DNA of 25,687 bases from JANQIV01 sp050117315 (GCA_050117315.1 JASFMY010000104.1:1-25687); one strand, 5' to 3'; counted from the first letter of the stretch, positions 15,232-23,788 are shown. The notes: generated by a model from the sequence alone, not told the origin. A program made the numbers and translations.

Positions 15232-16953
15232 TTATCTTTCATTCTCATAAAGAAGTGTTATTCCGTAACGTTCGGCTTCCCTTGGTGGTGAAGAGTTCCA
15301 ATCACGGTAAGAATGCGAGCCGTCAGTTTCATAATACAATTTGTATTCGCCCTTGGGTAAAATAATCGTATCTTTAATAATTCTGTTCTTTTTAGCACCG
15401 CCGGCATGATCGGTCTTTCGGTAAGTCATTTCCCAAACAATACGGTTTCTGTCTAAATCTTTTATCCAGCCGTAGTCGTACATTTCGCCCCTGTCGCCTT
15501 CTCCAATGGCAATAATCCTGACTCTTGTATCTTCATCGAGTTCAAACTTTTTGCTGATATATCTGTCGTCTCTAACTCTAACTATAGCTGCAATTACTTT
15601 ATCGCTGCTGAATTCATCTTCGTTAAATAATGTTACGTCATCTCTATCGGATTCTTCCGCAACCCAAATGGTAAGTCCCCATTTATTTTTTTCATAAGGT
15701 GGAGATACATTCCAGTCTTTGTAAGAATGGGAATCGTCAGTAACATAGTATGCTATGTATTCTCCTTTATCAAAACGGACAACTTCGTCAATCATCCTGT
15801 TCTTCTCTCCGCCGCCTGCATGGTCGGTTAATTTAGCTTTCATTTCCCAAACTGTTTCTCTTGTAACAGCGTCTATTATCCAGCCGTAATCAGCCATATT
15901 ATTTCTGCTGCTTCTTTCTCCCAGGCATAAAATTCTTAAATCCATATCTTTATCTAATTTAAATCCTTGCGATTCATATTCATCATCACCCATTCTCGAT
16001 AAATCAACAATCGGTTTAATAACATCCGCATCTTTGAAAGCAATAACATTCCCAGATTGGTTCTTATCTTCAATAAAAATTGATATCCCGTAATACTGCG
16101 GATCATTTGGGGGTGTTACATTCCATTCTTCAAAAGAATGCGAATCATCCGTTACATAGTTTACGATATAACTTCCCTTAGGCAATTCAATTACTTCGTC
16201 AGCATAAACATTTTTCTTGCCGCCTCCGGCATGGTCGGTGTTCCTATAATTCATTGTCCAAACTCGTTTATGATTTCTTACATCATATATCCACCCGTAA
16301 TCATAAATCTCTCTTTTCCTTCCTTCTCCTAAAGCATAAATTCTCAATTCGGTAGGCGCTTTTAATGAAAAACCCTTTTCGTAACTTTCATAATCAGTTG
16401 CACGAATAATAGAAACAACAGCCCCCTTAGCTTTGTTATCAATGTATGTTTCACCGTCGTTGGATTTGAAGACACCGGAAGGTCCGGATACATTAATGTA
16501 TAGTTTTAACCTGTCCCTGCTGCGGTATTTTTCTTTTCTTGATTTGAAAAGATTTCCCAGTATATCACCCAAATCATGGTTATAAATGCCGTCGTAAGAA
16601 TTTGCGGTATAATAAACTTCATAGTTCCCGGCAGGCAGATTCAATCTATCGTCAACATCAAATAATCCTTCACCTCTTTCATCATAGTACTCATCCAAAA
16701 CATGCCAAACAACTTCTCGGGTTTCGCTATCGAGTATCCAAGCGTAAAAATCCATTTCCTCATCCCAGTTATCGTATGAGGCGCAAGCACCTTCTATTAA
16801 AATTTCGGCATTTTTGCTCAAAGAAAACCCCCTGTAATCCAATTCACCATGGTGAATTTTTCCTACTTTTATTTCATTTGATGATTGAGCAAATGCAACA
16901 AACGAAACAAAAACAAACATGCCTAAATATCTTGCTATTTTAAGTTGCATCAT
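15232..16953 (-). CDS. secreted protein with tandem repeats of about 138 residues
   Basis: A signal peptide (MMQLKIARYLGMFVFVSFVAFAQ) is followed by four copies of one module: a degenerate copy at about 30-157 and three good copies at 178-296, 315-432 and 453-570. Each good copy contains DYGWIxD, VWxM, TDHAGGxxKN (at 239, 377, 514), KGxYxxxYxTDxSHS and DWNxxPP-YGITI. The constant histidines and aspartates could bind metal or sugar, but this is inference. I do not recognise a named family. The start at 16953 is supported by GGAG six bases upstream on the minus strand. No sorting domain is seen at the C-terminus, so it is probably periplasmic. It is divergent from the peptidase gene. Confidence 0.5.
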   Translation of the reverse strand: MMQLKIARYLGMFVFVSFVAFAQSSNEIKVGKIHHGELDYRGFSLSKNAEILIEGACASYDNWDEEMDFYAWILDSETREVVWHVLDEYYDERGEGLFDVDDRLNLPAGNYEVYYTANSYDGIYNHDLGDILGNLFKSRKEKYRSRDRLKLYINVSGPSGVFKSNDGETYIDNKAKGAVVSIIRATDYESYEKGFSLKAPTELRIYALGEGRKREIYDYGWIYDVRNHKRVWTMNYRNTDHAGGGKKNVYADEVIELPKGSYIVNYVTDDSHSFEEWNVTPPNDPQYYGISIFIEDKNQSGNVIAFKDADVIKPIVDLSRMGDDEYESQGFKLDKDMDLRILCLGERSSRNNMADYGWIIDAVTRETVWEMKAKLTDHAGGGEKNRMIDEVVRFDKGEYIAYYVTDDSHSYKDWNVSPPYEKNKWGLTIWVAEESDRDDVTLFNEDEFSSDKVIAAIVRVRDDRYISKKFELDEDTRVRIIAIGEGDRGEMYDYGWIKDLDRNRIVWEMTYRKTDHAGGAKKNRIIKDTIILPKGEYKLYYETDGSHSYRDWNSSPPREAERYGITLLYENER

Positions 16954-17075
16954 GTTAAACTCCGCACTTCCAATTTCTTAGATTTTTAGACGCTCTAAGT
17001 TAATTCTGGTTGCATTTTTTGTCCATTTTAAGATAACTTGTATCACAAAATAATCATTACACCAACTTATTTCAT

Positions 17076-17087
17076 TTTAACTATAGG
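17076..17087 (+). promoter_or_regulatory. 12-bp upstream element shared with the gene at 3373
   Basis: TTTAACTATAGG is placed seven bases before the ATG of the C1 peptidase gene, as at 3354-3365. The following GGAG provides a ribosome-binding site here. Confidence 0.5.
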
Positions 17088-17094
17088 AGTGATT

Positions 17095-18300
17095 ATGTCT
17101 AAATTTACTTGCTACTCTTTAACGCTATTATTTGTTTTATCGAGTATAACAGCCCAGGATAAAGGTGAAGTTGTAGATGAGGACTTTGGATTCTACAAAA
17201 CAATTTTAGAAACATTGGACGGCAAATTTAAAAAAGAACCTAAGAAAGTATTTAAGGCGGATTTGCCGAAATTTGAATGTCCTTCTTCAATTGATGAATT
17301 CACTTACTACTGGCACAGGGAACCTCACTCACAGGGTAGAACAGGTACATGCTGGTCGTTTTCAACTACATCCTTTTTGGAATCTGAAGTCTATAGAATT
17401 AATAAAAAGAAAGTTGAGTTATCCGAAATTCATACGGCATACTGGGAATATGTTGAGAAAGCAAAGGATTTTGTTAAAACAAGAGGAGAAACCTTTTTGG
17501 GTCAAGGTTCGGAAGCAAATGCCGTTCTGAGAATCTGGAAAAAATATGGAGTAGTTCCCGACAGCGTTTACAGCGGATTAAAAGAAGGCCAAAAATTTCA
17601 CGATCACAAAAAAATGTTCGATGAAATTAAGTCCTTTTTACTGGGTATAAAAGAAAGAAATGAGTGGAATGAAACTTCAGTTGTTGAAACAATTAAATCA
17701 ATTATGGATTTTTATATTGGAACACCTCCATCTAATTTTGTTGTAAAAGGCAAAGAATACACACCAAAAACATATTTAGCTGAATATCTAAAATTGAATA
17801 TGGATGACTATGTTGATATAATTTCCTATAAGCAGCATCCGTATTGGGAACAGGTACCTTACGACGTTCCCGATAATTGGTGGTTTAATTCAGACTATCA
17901 TAACGTTCCGCTTGACGATTTTATGAAGGCGCTGAAAAACGCAATCCGGAACGACTACACAATAAGTATTGGCGGAGACGTTTCCGAATCCGGGAAATTA
18001 CCTGAAAATGATTTGTTTTATATTCCCACTTTCGACATCCCTGCTGATTTTATTGATGAAAATTCAAGACAATTCAGGTTTAGTAACAAAACTACAACAG
18101 ATGATCACGGTGTTCATTTAATCGGCTTCGTAGAAAAAGACGGGGAAGATTGGTTTTTAATTAAAGATTCCGGCTCATCGTCATTTACAGGAAAAAACAA
18201 AGGTTACTATTTTTTCCATGAAGATTATATAAAATTAAAAATAATGGATTTTATGGTGCATAAAGACGCAGTAAAAGATTTGCTTGAAAAGTTTGATTAA
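17095..18300 (+). CDS. secreted C1 family cysteine peptidase (bleomycin hydrolase/aminopeptidase C-like)
   Basis: A signal peptide MSKFTCYSLTLLFVLSSITAQ precedes a papain-superfamily domain. The oxyanion glutamine and nucleophile lie in HSQGRTGTCWSFSTTSFLESE (Q80, C86), and the catalytic histidine in DDHGVHLIGF (H338). The third residue, usually asparagine in KNSWG, is aspartate in WFLIKDSGSS (D358). Long insertions (residues 160-290) separate the lobes, as in the bleomycin hydrolase branch. The protein is exported, unlike cytoplasmic bleomycin hydrolases. I start at ATG 17095 because GGAG lies just upstream and the signal peptide begins there; the upstream TTG at 17038 is unlikely. It may process peptides in the periplasm. 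Confidence 0.5.
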   Translation: MSKFTCYSLTLLFVLSSITAQDKGEVVDEDFGFYKTILETLDGKFKKEPKKVFKADLPKFECPSSIDEFTYYWHREPHSQGRTGTCWSFSTTSFLESEVYRINKKKVELSEIHTAYWEYVEKAKDFVKTRGETFLGQGSEANAVLRIWKKYGVVPDSVYSGLKEGQKFHDHKKMFDEIKSFLLGIKERNEWNETSVVETIKSIMDFYIGTPPSNFVVKGKEYTPKTYLAEYLKLNMDDYVDIISYKQHPYWEQVPYDVPDNWWFNSDYHNVPLDDFMKALKNAIRNDYTISIGGDVSESGKLPENDLFYIPTFDIPADFIDENSRQFRFSNKTTTDDHGVHLIGFVEKDGEDWFLIKDSGSSSFTGKNKGYYFFHEDYIKLKIMDFMVHKDAVKDLLEKFD

Positions 18301-18327
18301 TTTCTTTGTTAAGTAAGATTTAATATT

Positions 18328-18361
18328 AAAAACTCCGGAGAAAAAAATCCGGAGTTTTTTT
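18328..18361. terminator. strong hairpin terminator between convergent genes
   Basis: AAAAACTCCGGA and TCCGGAGTTTTTT form a 12-bp stem with an eight-base A-rich loop, followed by Ts. The A run on the other side lets it work in both directions, for the peptidase and for the NifX-like gene. Confidence 0.5.
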
Positions 18362-18377
18362 CTGGAGTAATCATTCA

Positions 18378-18752
18378 TCAATGTGAATTACAAACCATTT
18401 CATTTTTGTTTTCCAATTCCCCCTGCTCTAATTTTATAGCAGCTTCTTCGGCATTGCTCATATCAGTAAAAAAGAGAATAATATTTTGTGATTCAAGGTT
18501 TTCCTTTAATCTCCAACCACAGCCATGACTGACAAGATATTCGCAATCTTTTAATCCTTCGGCCAGCCTTTGATGCCCGTGTTTACGACCGTTTCCATGA
18601 CCGTGGCCGCCGTGATGATTAGTAAAGTCATTCATCCGTGTTTCTTTTTCAGTAATTTTTCCGTTTTTAACTGTAAAGACCAGAAACGCCGTGCATCTGC
18701 CTATATGCCCTGAAATGTTTTCAAAATCATCAGTTGCTACTGCAATTTTCAT
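18378..18752 (-). CDS. NifX/NifB-type dinitrogenase iron-molybdenum cofactor domain protein
   Basis: The 124-residue protein starts with MKIAVATDD, followed by SGHIGRC in the position of the family's SxHFGR motif, and ends with the usual strand and helix (NIILFFTDMSNAEEAAIKLEQG). Members bind Fe-S or Fe-Mo cofactor precursors. A histidine-rich insertion (NHHGGHGHGNGRKHGH, about 45-60) and cysteines C70, C78 and C121 suggest metal handling. An AAAGGAG ribosome-binding site lies just before its ATG, in the 11-base gap after the DUF134 gene. No nitrogenase genes are seen, so a general metallocluster role is more likely than nitrogen fixation. Confidence 0.5.
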   Translation of the reverse strand: MKIAVATDDFENISGHIGRCTAFLVFTVKNGKITEKETRMNDFTNHHGGHGHGNGRKHGHQRLAEGLKDCEYLVSHGCGWRLKENLESQNIILFFTDMSNAEEAAIKLEQGELENKNEMVCNSH

Positions 18753-18763
18753 TTTTATCTCCT

Positions 18764-19039
18764 TTATTTTTCTATTACTATTGCTTTACCATTTATGATT
18801 CCGTCCGCAATTTTATTTCTCGCAGATTTTAATATTCTACCAAAAGTAGCGCGGGATATTTTCATTTTTTCCGCAGCTTCTTCGTGGGATAAGTTATGTT
18901 TGTCTGCCAGCAAAACTGCTTCAAGCTCGTCTTTTTCCAAGTTTACTTCCTGTAATTTACACATACGAATTCCCCTCGGCTTAAAATAATAAGCTTCGGG
19001 GTTACAACATGTTTTTCTATGTTTTTTTGGTCTTGACAT
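18764..19039 (-). CDS. DUF134 (UPF0251) family DNA-binding protein
   Basis: The 91-residue protein has the family's opening MSRPKKHRKTCCNPEAYYFKPRGI, followed by LEAVLLADKHNLSHEEAAEKMKISRATFGRILKSARNKIADGI, a sigma-70 region-4-like helix-turn-helix. The cysteine pair CC at 11-12 and C27 may hold a metal or sense redox state. It is operonic with the NifX-like gene, a pairing frequent for this family. A perfect 20-bp palindrome lies six bases before the start, consistent with autoregulation. Confidence 0.5.
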   Translation of the reverse strand: MSRPKKHRKTCCNPEAYYFKPRGIRMCKLQEVNLEKDELEAVLLADKHNLSHEEAAEKMKISRATFGRILKSARNKIADGIINGKAIVIEK

Positions 19040-19045
19040 TTTTCA

Positions 19046-19065
19046 TTATGAGCATATGCTCATAA
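19046..19065. promoter_or_regulatory. perfect 20-bp palindrome, candidate operator of the DUF134-nifX operon
   Basis: TTATGAGCATATGCTCATAA is a perfect inverted repeat without a spacer, six bases upstream of the DUF134 start codon on the minus strand. A protein bound there would cover the ribosome-binding and promoter region. The likely ligand is the DUF134 protein itself, an inference from position. Confidence 0.5.
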
Positions 19066-19116
19066 CAAAATTAGAGAAAACCTTATTAAATAACAACCTT
19101 TTAAAAAAAATTAAAA

Positions 19117-20028
19117 TTATAGGCTAAGTTCTTTTTTCATCAAAAGGAATGTGTCTTCAATAGGCATAGGCTTATAACCGAATTCCGTTTCGGCTTTAAG
19201 TGTAATCAACCCTGATTTTAAGGGACGCTTTGCCGGTTGATTTAACTCTTTAGTGGTAATCGGCTCAATTTTTGATTTGTCTAATTTAAAGAAATCCGCA
19301 ATTCTTAAGGTAAACTCAAATCTATTCAAAAATTCCGAACCTCCGATATTGTATATACCTTCTTTCTCAAATTCTATTACCTTTAATATTCCCTGGACTA
19401 AATCGTCTATATAAGTGGGATTATTAATCTGGTCATTCACAATTTTGATTGTTTTCTCGCTTCTAACGGAATTCACAACCCACTTCACAAAATCCATCCT
19501 GCCGTACTTAGCCGGGCCGTATAAAACATTTGTTCTTAAAATCGCATGTTTACATAGATTTGCTTTTATTGCATTTTCACCGGCTAATTTTGACCTGCCG
19601 TAATAGTTTATCGGGTTCGGCATTTCCTTTTCATCGAAAGGCCCGTTGTTGCCGTCAAACACATAGTCGGTTGATATATGAACCAATTTGGCATCTATAG
19701 CATTTGCATATTTTGAGATTTTGCCAGGTGCATCTGCATTTATTGCCCATGCCAACTCCCTTTCCTCTTCGGATTTATCAACCGCCGTGTAGGCTGCCGC
19801 ATTAATAATTACATCCGGGTAAAATTGATTAATTAATGATTTAATCGCTTTTTTATCAGATAGATCAACCTGTTTATAGTCGGTATCTTTATTAAAAGGA
19901 TCTTTTTCAAAGGAAGAACAAAATAGTTCAACATTACTGTCAAGCATAAGTTTTTCAGTCAGCCGTTGCCCCAACATTCCGTTTGAGCCGAAAATCAGTA
20001 TTCTTCTCTTAATTAAGTCTGTCATCAA
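19117..20028 (-). CDS. rfbD: dTDP-4-dehydrorhamnose reductase (RmlD substrate-binding family)
   Basis: This is the last enzyme of dTDP-L-rhamnose synthesis. The N-terminal FGSNGMLGQRL is the nucleotide-binding glycine motif. VIINAAAYTAVDKSEEERELAWAINADAPG, ISTDYVFDGNNGPFDE and the YYGRSKLAGE catalytic Tyr/Lys motif follow. YNIGGSEFLNRFEF and a PLKSGL segment end the domain. The length of 303 is usual. The start overlaps the kinase gene's end by 20 bases, and MMTD offers two adjacent ATGs. It would act with RfbC of the galE operon; rfbA and rfbB must lie elsewhere. Confidence 0.5.
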   Translation of the reverse strand: MMTDLIKRRILIFGSNGMLGQRLTEKLMLDSNVELFCSSFEKDPFNKDTDYKQVDLSDKKAIKSLINQFYPDVIINAAAYTAVDKSEEERELAWAINADAPGKISKYANAIDAKLVHISTDYVFDGNNGPFDEKEMPNPINYYGRSKLAGENAIKANLCKHAILRTNVLYGPAKYGRMDFVKWVVNSVRSEKTIKIVNDQINNPTYIDDLVQGILKVIEFEKEGIYNIGGSEFLNRFEFTLRIADFFKLDKSKIEPITTKELNQPAKRPLKSGLITLKAETEFGYKPMPIEDTFLLMKKELSL

Positions 20029-20899
20029 TATCTTTTTTTAACTTTTTAAAATCGTTTATACTTTTGTATTCTGCTGTCAGTCCACCGGCAATATTTGCTC
20101 TTTCCAAAGACAGCCTAAAATTTTTTGTACCAATATATGAATAAAAGAAAACTGCCCCAAATATATCACCGCAGCCAACCTTATTATTAATATCAGTTTC
20201 AATTGCGGGTATCGAAATTTCACTTACGAAATTATCTTCGAAAAAATATCCCGTCACTCCTCCTTCGGCTTTGGTAACCAATAAATTTTTATCTGCGCTT
20301 TTTATAATCTGACTTGCTATTTCTTTTTCATTTTTAAGTTCACTTAAACAAAAGACTTCTTTTTCATTACATTGAATTATATTTAGATATCTAATCCAAT
20401 CATCAGCAAACGGGATTTTTCTAAATTTTCTTACCCCGTTTTCATTCATTCCTCTTGAGAAAGTATGGATATCAAAATATATGGGGCCATCAAATTTCGA
20501 ACGGATAAAAATCAGATCATCTAAATCGATGTCAAAACCGGTAATCATATTAATTAAAATACCGTCAAAATTTTCAAAGGTAATATTTTTATCTATGGTG
20601 AGCTTATTTGTTGATGACAGGTAACATTCCCGGCGTTCTTCATTTTCATAAATTGTTAGATTGACTCTCGGCACTTCTTTTACTTTTTGTGAATAAGAAA
20701 GATTTACTTTAGAAAAATATTCATCAAACAAAAGCCCGCTTTTTCCGTCAAAAGAAGTCATGAGAAAAATTTCATCCTTTTCATTTTTCAGATTACACAA
20801 GCCCATTATTGTATAAAAAATTCCACCGGGCTGAACTTTCTTTTTATTCCTGAAATTTATTTCATCAACTACGGAATGACCGATTACTAAAAGTTTCAT
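20009..20899 (-). CDS. PfkB family carbohydrate kinase
   Basis: The 296-residue protein has a ribokinase-like fold: an N-terminal strand KLLVIGHSVVDEI, the substrate-binding GG (PGGIFYT, 24-30), a central sheet with GPIYFDIHTFSRG, and the C-terminal PfkB signature NNKVGCGDIFGAVFFYSY with catalytic aspartate. The substrate cannot be read from sequence; a sugar or nucleoside is likely. Its overlap with rfbD suggests a nucleotide-sugar or ADP-heptose-like role, which is inference only. It is divergent from bshA with about 100 bases between. Confidence 0.5.
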   Translation of the reverse strand: MKLLVIGHSVVDEINFRNKKKVQPGGIFYTIMGLCNLKNEKDEIFLMTSFDGKSGLLFDEYFSKVNLSYSQKVKEVPRVNLTIYENEERRECYLSSTNKLTIDKNITFENFDGILINMITGFDIDLDDLIFIRSKFDGPIYFDIHTFSRGMNENGVRKFRKIPFADDWIRYLNIIQCNEKEVFCLSELKNEKEIASQIIKSADKNLLVTKAEGGVTGYFFEDNFVSEISIPAIETDINNKVGCGDIFGAVFFYSYIGTKNFRLSLERANIAGGLTAEYKSINDFKKLKKDIDDRLN

Positions 20900-20996
20900 A
20901 TTTACTTAATTTTATTTTATCTCGATTCAACACAATTTTTTATTTAGATTATAATGTTAATAAAACTCGACTCCTTAATAAATTGAAAAATATAAA

Positions 20997-22124
20997 ATGA
21001 AAATTGGAATAACATGTTACCCTACTTACGGCGGTAGCGGGGTAGTCGCAACAGAACTCGGGAAAGAATTAGCTTCAAAAGGCCACGAAGTGCATTTTAT
21101 AAGCTACGCATTTCCGCACAGGTTAAAACATTTTGTTGAAAACGTTTATTTTCACGAGGTAGAAATTAGCAGTTACCCTTTATTTGAACACCAGCTTTAC
21201 AGCTTATCTTTAACCAGCAAAATGCTCGAAGTAATTGAATACGAAAAGCTTGATGTTATGCACGTCCATTACGCCATCCCACACGCTGTTAGCGCTTATA
21301 TGGCAAAACAAATTTTAAGGAAGAATAACAGTGACATAAAAATCATCACAACTCTGCACGGCACCGATATAACATTGGTTGGCTTAGAGCCTTCTTTTCT
21401 TCCCCTTCTAAAATATAGTATTGAAGAAAGCGACGGCGTAACTGCCGTTTCAAGATTTTTGAAGGAAAAAACAATCACTAATTATCATATAGAGAAAGAG
21501 ATTGAAATTATCCACAACTTTATTGATATAGAACTTTTTAAACCTGTTGAAAAATGCCAGTACAAAAAGCACCTTGCTCCTAATGATGAAAAAATACTTG
21601 TTCATACCTCCAACTTCAGGGCGGTTAAACGTGTGTCGGATACGATAAGAATTCTTGAGATTGTAAAAAAGGAAATGCCGGCAAAGCTTTTGTTAATAGG
21701 CGATGGTCCTGACAGATCAGAGTGTGAAAGACTTGCAAGAGAATTAAAATTACAAAATGATGTTGTCTTTTTAGGCAAGCAGGACGGGCTTGTAGATATT
21801 TTAACCGAGGCTGATATTTTTTTAATGCCGTCGCAGTCCGAGAGTTTCGGGCTTGCTGCATTGGAAGCAATGTCTTGCGGTGTACCGGTAATTAGTTCAA
21901 GTGTTGGCGGGCTGCCGGAATTAATAATACACAATGAAACCGGTTACATAGCAGAGTTTGGTGATGTTCAGAGAATGGCTAAATACGCAATCTCGCTTCT
22001 GAAAAATCAAAAGAAGTATAACGTATTTTCAAAAAATTCAAGAGACAGATCGGTTAATGTGTTTAATAAGGAAATAATTGTACCGCAGTACGAAAGTTAT
22101 TATGAAAAGATTTTAAATTCCTAA
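20997..22124 (+). CDS. bshA: N-acetyl-alpha-D-glucosaminyl L-malate synthase (bacillithiol pathway)
   Basis: BshA joins GlcNAc from UDP-GlcNAc to L-malate, the first step to bacillithiol. The N-terminus KIGITCYPTYGGSGVVATELGKELA, FPHRLKHF, and MHVHYAIPHA are highly diagnostic. The GT4 C-terminal motif SQSESFGLAALEAMSCGVPVI with its paired glutamates and GGLPELI completes the enzyme. The 375-residue length is normal. No ribosome-binding sequence is obvious before the ATG, as is usual in this group. BshB and BshC are not in the window. Confidence 0.5.
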   Translation: MKIGITCYPTYGGSGVVATELGKELASKGHEVHFISYAFPHRLKHFVENVYFHEVEISSYPLFEHQLYSLSLTSKMLEVIEYEKLDVMHVHYAIPHAVSAYMAKQILRKNNSDIKIITTLHGTDITLVGLEPSFLPLLKYSIEESDGVTAVSRFLKEKTITNYHIEKEIEIIHNFIDIELFKPVEKCQYKKHLAPNDEKILVHTSNFRAVKRVSDTIRILEIVKKEMPAKLLLIGDGPDRSECERLARELKLQNDVVFLGKQDGLVDILTEADIFLMPSQSESFGLAALEAMSCGVPVISSSVGGLPELIIHNETGYIAEFGDVQRMAKYAISLLKNQKKYNVFSKNSRDRSVNVFNKEIIVPQYESYYEKILNS

Positions 22125-22156
22125 AAATTGGAGTTGGGTTTCTTCACATTTCTTTT

Positions 22157-22330
22157 TTATCCTAAATGTTTGTTTCTATTTCTTAAAGTGTTTAAATCAA
22201 TATTTAAATTTATTTTTGTCTTACAATTTATTATTGATCGAACTTTGTTTTTCCGAATTATTTCTTTTAGAGCAATTTTAACTAATTCATCCTTTGTGGT
22301 AGATTTAGTTAGTGCCTGGACGTAAAGCGA
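22157..22330 (-). pseudogene. VapB-like antitoxin remnant
   Basis: The reading frame ends with YVQALTKSTTKDELVKIALKEIIRKNK and INLNIDLNTLRNRN, a pattern seen in VapB/ribbon-helix-helix antitoxins of the PIN-domain systems (TKxELVxxALKExIRxxK, then a toxin-binding acidic-hydrophobic tail). The N-terminal DNA-binding strand is not recognisable in this frame. No PIN toxin is found next to it, so it is probably a dead half of a lost toxin-antitoxin pair. Confidence 0.5.
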
Positions 22331-22388
22331 TAATTGGATAAAATAAAATAAGTTAGGGAGAAGCCATTGTGCAATAGAATCCAATATA

Positions 22389-22547
22389 AACTCACTGGAA
22401 GATCACGGGCTAAATAGGTGTCTGGATAAGGTGCTGAAAAACTTTAAGAAATACACCTCATTAGGTATCTTGTCATATAATCTAGATCAGTTGGGAAAAC
22501 TACTACAAGAAGAAGAAATAAAAAAGCAAAGACGAAAAGCGGCGTAA
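22389..22547 (+). pseudogene. C-terminal fragment of a transposase
   Basis: Fifty-two codons from 22389 (NSLEDHGLNRCLDKVLKNFKKY, ILSYNLDQLGKLL, then a basic tail EIKKQRRKAA) resemble the end of a DDE-type transposase, where LxDHGLNRC and SYNLxxLG are usual. The N-terminal catalytic part is missing. The fragment abuts the antitoxin remnant. An 11-bp inverted pair (TAAGTAATAAT at 22550, ATTATTACTTA at 22622) follows and may belong to the old element. Confidence 0.5.
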
Positions 22548-22724
22548 ACTAAGTAATAATAGAGAAGATGGAAAACGGGGGAAATAAGGCAAAGGGATAA
22601 TAATGCCCGTGACCTCGAATCATTATTACTTATATGCATTGTTATAACCTAAATTAAAAGCATATGGGGTAGGACCACCAAGTTGGTTGTCTCAATTTTG
22701 TGTGAGTCGTGCATTAATTACACT
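22548..22724. other. non-coding region after the transposase fragment
   Basis: No reading frame of interest. It holds the 11-bp inverted repeat mentioned for the transposase remnant and the former 3' boundary of the four-helix-bundle pseudogene. Confidence 0.5.
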
Positions 22725-23025
22725 TTACGACCAGTGACTAGTTACACTCATAGCCTTTTTGATTAAATGATCGGATTTGAAAAGTTTTGTTTTGAAAATG
22801 ATCTTTAAACAGATTGATGTCTCACGTAATTCTTTTAAAACAATTTTCATTTTGTGAATGAAATCTTTTCTCGATTCGTCGCTTTGTGTTTCTCCATAAT
22901 TCAATACTAATTAATTGACCTGAAAGAAGATTACCAGCTTTGGTATTTGGCATTTCATTAACAATTTCAACTACCAAAACGGAAAAATTAATTAAGCGTT
23001 CTTCCAGTTCAAATTTGTTCATCAT
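22725..23025 (-). pseudogene. four-helix-bundle (23S rRNA intervening-sequence-type) protein, internally deleted
   Basis: The N-terminal frame reads NKFELEERLINFSVLVVEIVNEMPNTKAGNLLSGQLIS. The next conserved part appears in another frame: NYGETQSDESRKDFIHKMKIVLKELRETSICLKII, then FKSDHLIKKAM before a stop at 22725. The segment expected in between (usually RSGTSPAL) is lost, and the last helix (ECNELIAIFVKS type) is absent. Two scars therefore inactivate the gene. Family identity is very clear. Confidence 0.5.
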
Positions 23026-23090
23026 TAAATCACATCTAAAATCATAAATCGTTAATCACAATTCGTAAATCAAAAGACAATATATGAAAC

Positions 23091-23714
23091 TTAAGTCCCA
23101 AAGTATCTATCCCCAAAATCACCTAAACCCGGCACAATATAGTTAACATCGTTAAGGTGGGAGTCAACAGAGGCTGTATATATTTTTACATCAGGGCAAT
23201 TATCCTGTAGTCTTGAAATTCCTTCCGGTGCCGCAACAACACAAACTGCTCTTACATTATTTGCGCCTGCTTGTTTAACTGCTTTTACGGTATCGAGCAT
23301 AGAACCGCCGGTTGCGAGCATCGGGTCCAACACTATCACAATTTTCTCTGTAATATCCGGCGGAAATTTTTTGTAGTATTCCCTGGCCTTGGCAGTTCTT
23401 TCATCTCTTTCAAGGCCAATAAATCCAACCGACGAAAACGGCAAAAAGTTTTTTGCTGCTTCAAGCAAAGCCAATCCGGCCCGCAGAACCGGGACAAACA
23501 CTATAGATTCGTGCAGTTTGTATCCGTTGGTTTTTTCAAGAGGAGTTTCAATTTCTATTTCGGCAGGTTCTATTGATTTTATTGCTTCGAGAATAATTAT
23601 CTGCGACACCATTGCAGAGTGCCTGTGAAATTCTTCCGTGCCGGTATTTTTGTCCCGTAGAATTGTAAGTGAATGTTTTAATAGAGGATGATCAACTACG
23701 GTAATGTTATTCAT
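23091..23714 (-). CDS. upp: uracil phosphoribosyltransferase
   Basis: Upp makes UMP from uracil and PRPP in pyrimidine salvage. The N-terminal DHPLLKHSLTILRDKNTGTEEF, PVLRAGLALL, the PRPP loop VLDPMLATGGSM, and the uracil-binding C-terminal YIVPGLGDFGDRYFGT are all present. The length of 207 is standard. The tlpA-like gene lies upstream on the same strand, separated by a terminator, so upp probably has its own promoter in that gap. Confidence 0.5.
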   Translation of the reverse strand: MNNITVVDHPLLKHSLTILRDKNTGTEEFHRHSAMVSQIIILEAIKSIEPAEIEIETPLEKTNGYKLHESIVFVPVLRAGLALLEAAKNFLPFSSVGFIGLERDERTAKAREYYKKFPPDITEKIVIVLDPMLATGGSMLDTVKAVKQAGANNVRAVCVVAAPEGISRLQDNCPDVKIYTASVDSHLNDVNYIVPGLGDFGDRYFGT

Positions 23715-23758
23715 TATATTGACTGACTTTGTTTCGGATTGATTGCTAATATAAAATA

Positions 23759-23781
23759 AAAGCGGGAAAATATCCCGCTTT
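23759..23781 (-). terminator. terminator of the TlpA-like lipoprotein gene
   Basis: Nine-base stem (AAAGCGGGA/TCCCGCTTT) with a five-base loop; read on the minus strand it is followed by TATTTTAT. It lies eight bases beyond the gene's stop. Confidence 0.5.
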
Positions 23782-23788
23782 GATATTG

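Noticed and set aside
18378..19039. NifX-like gene as evidence for nitrogen fixation
   Set aside because: No nif structural or assembly genes are present and this family is widespread in non-fixing organisms.
22128..22325. Plus-strand frame of 65 codons, hydrophobic
   Set aside because: Antisense to the VapB-like remnant; the hydrophobic character comes from AT-rich complementary codons.
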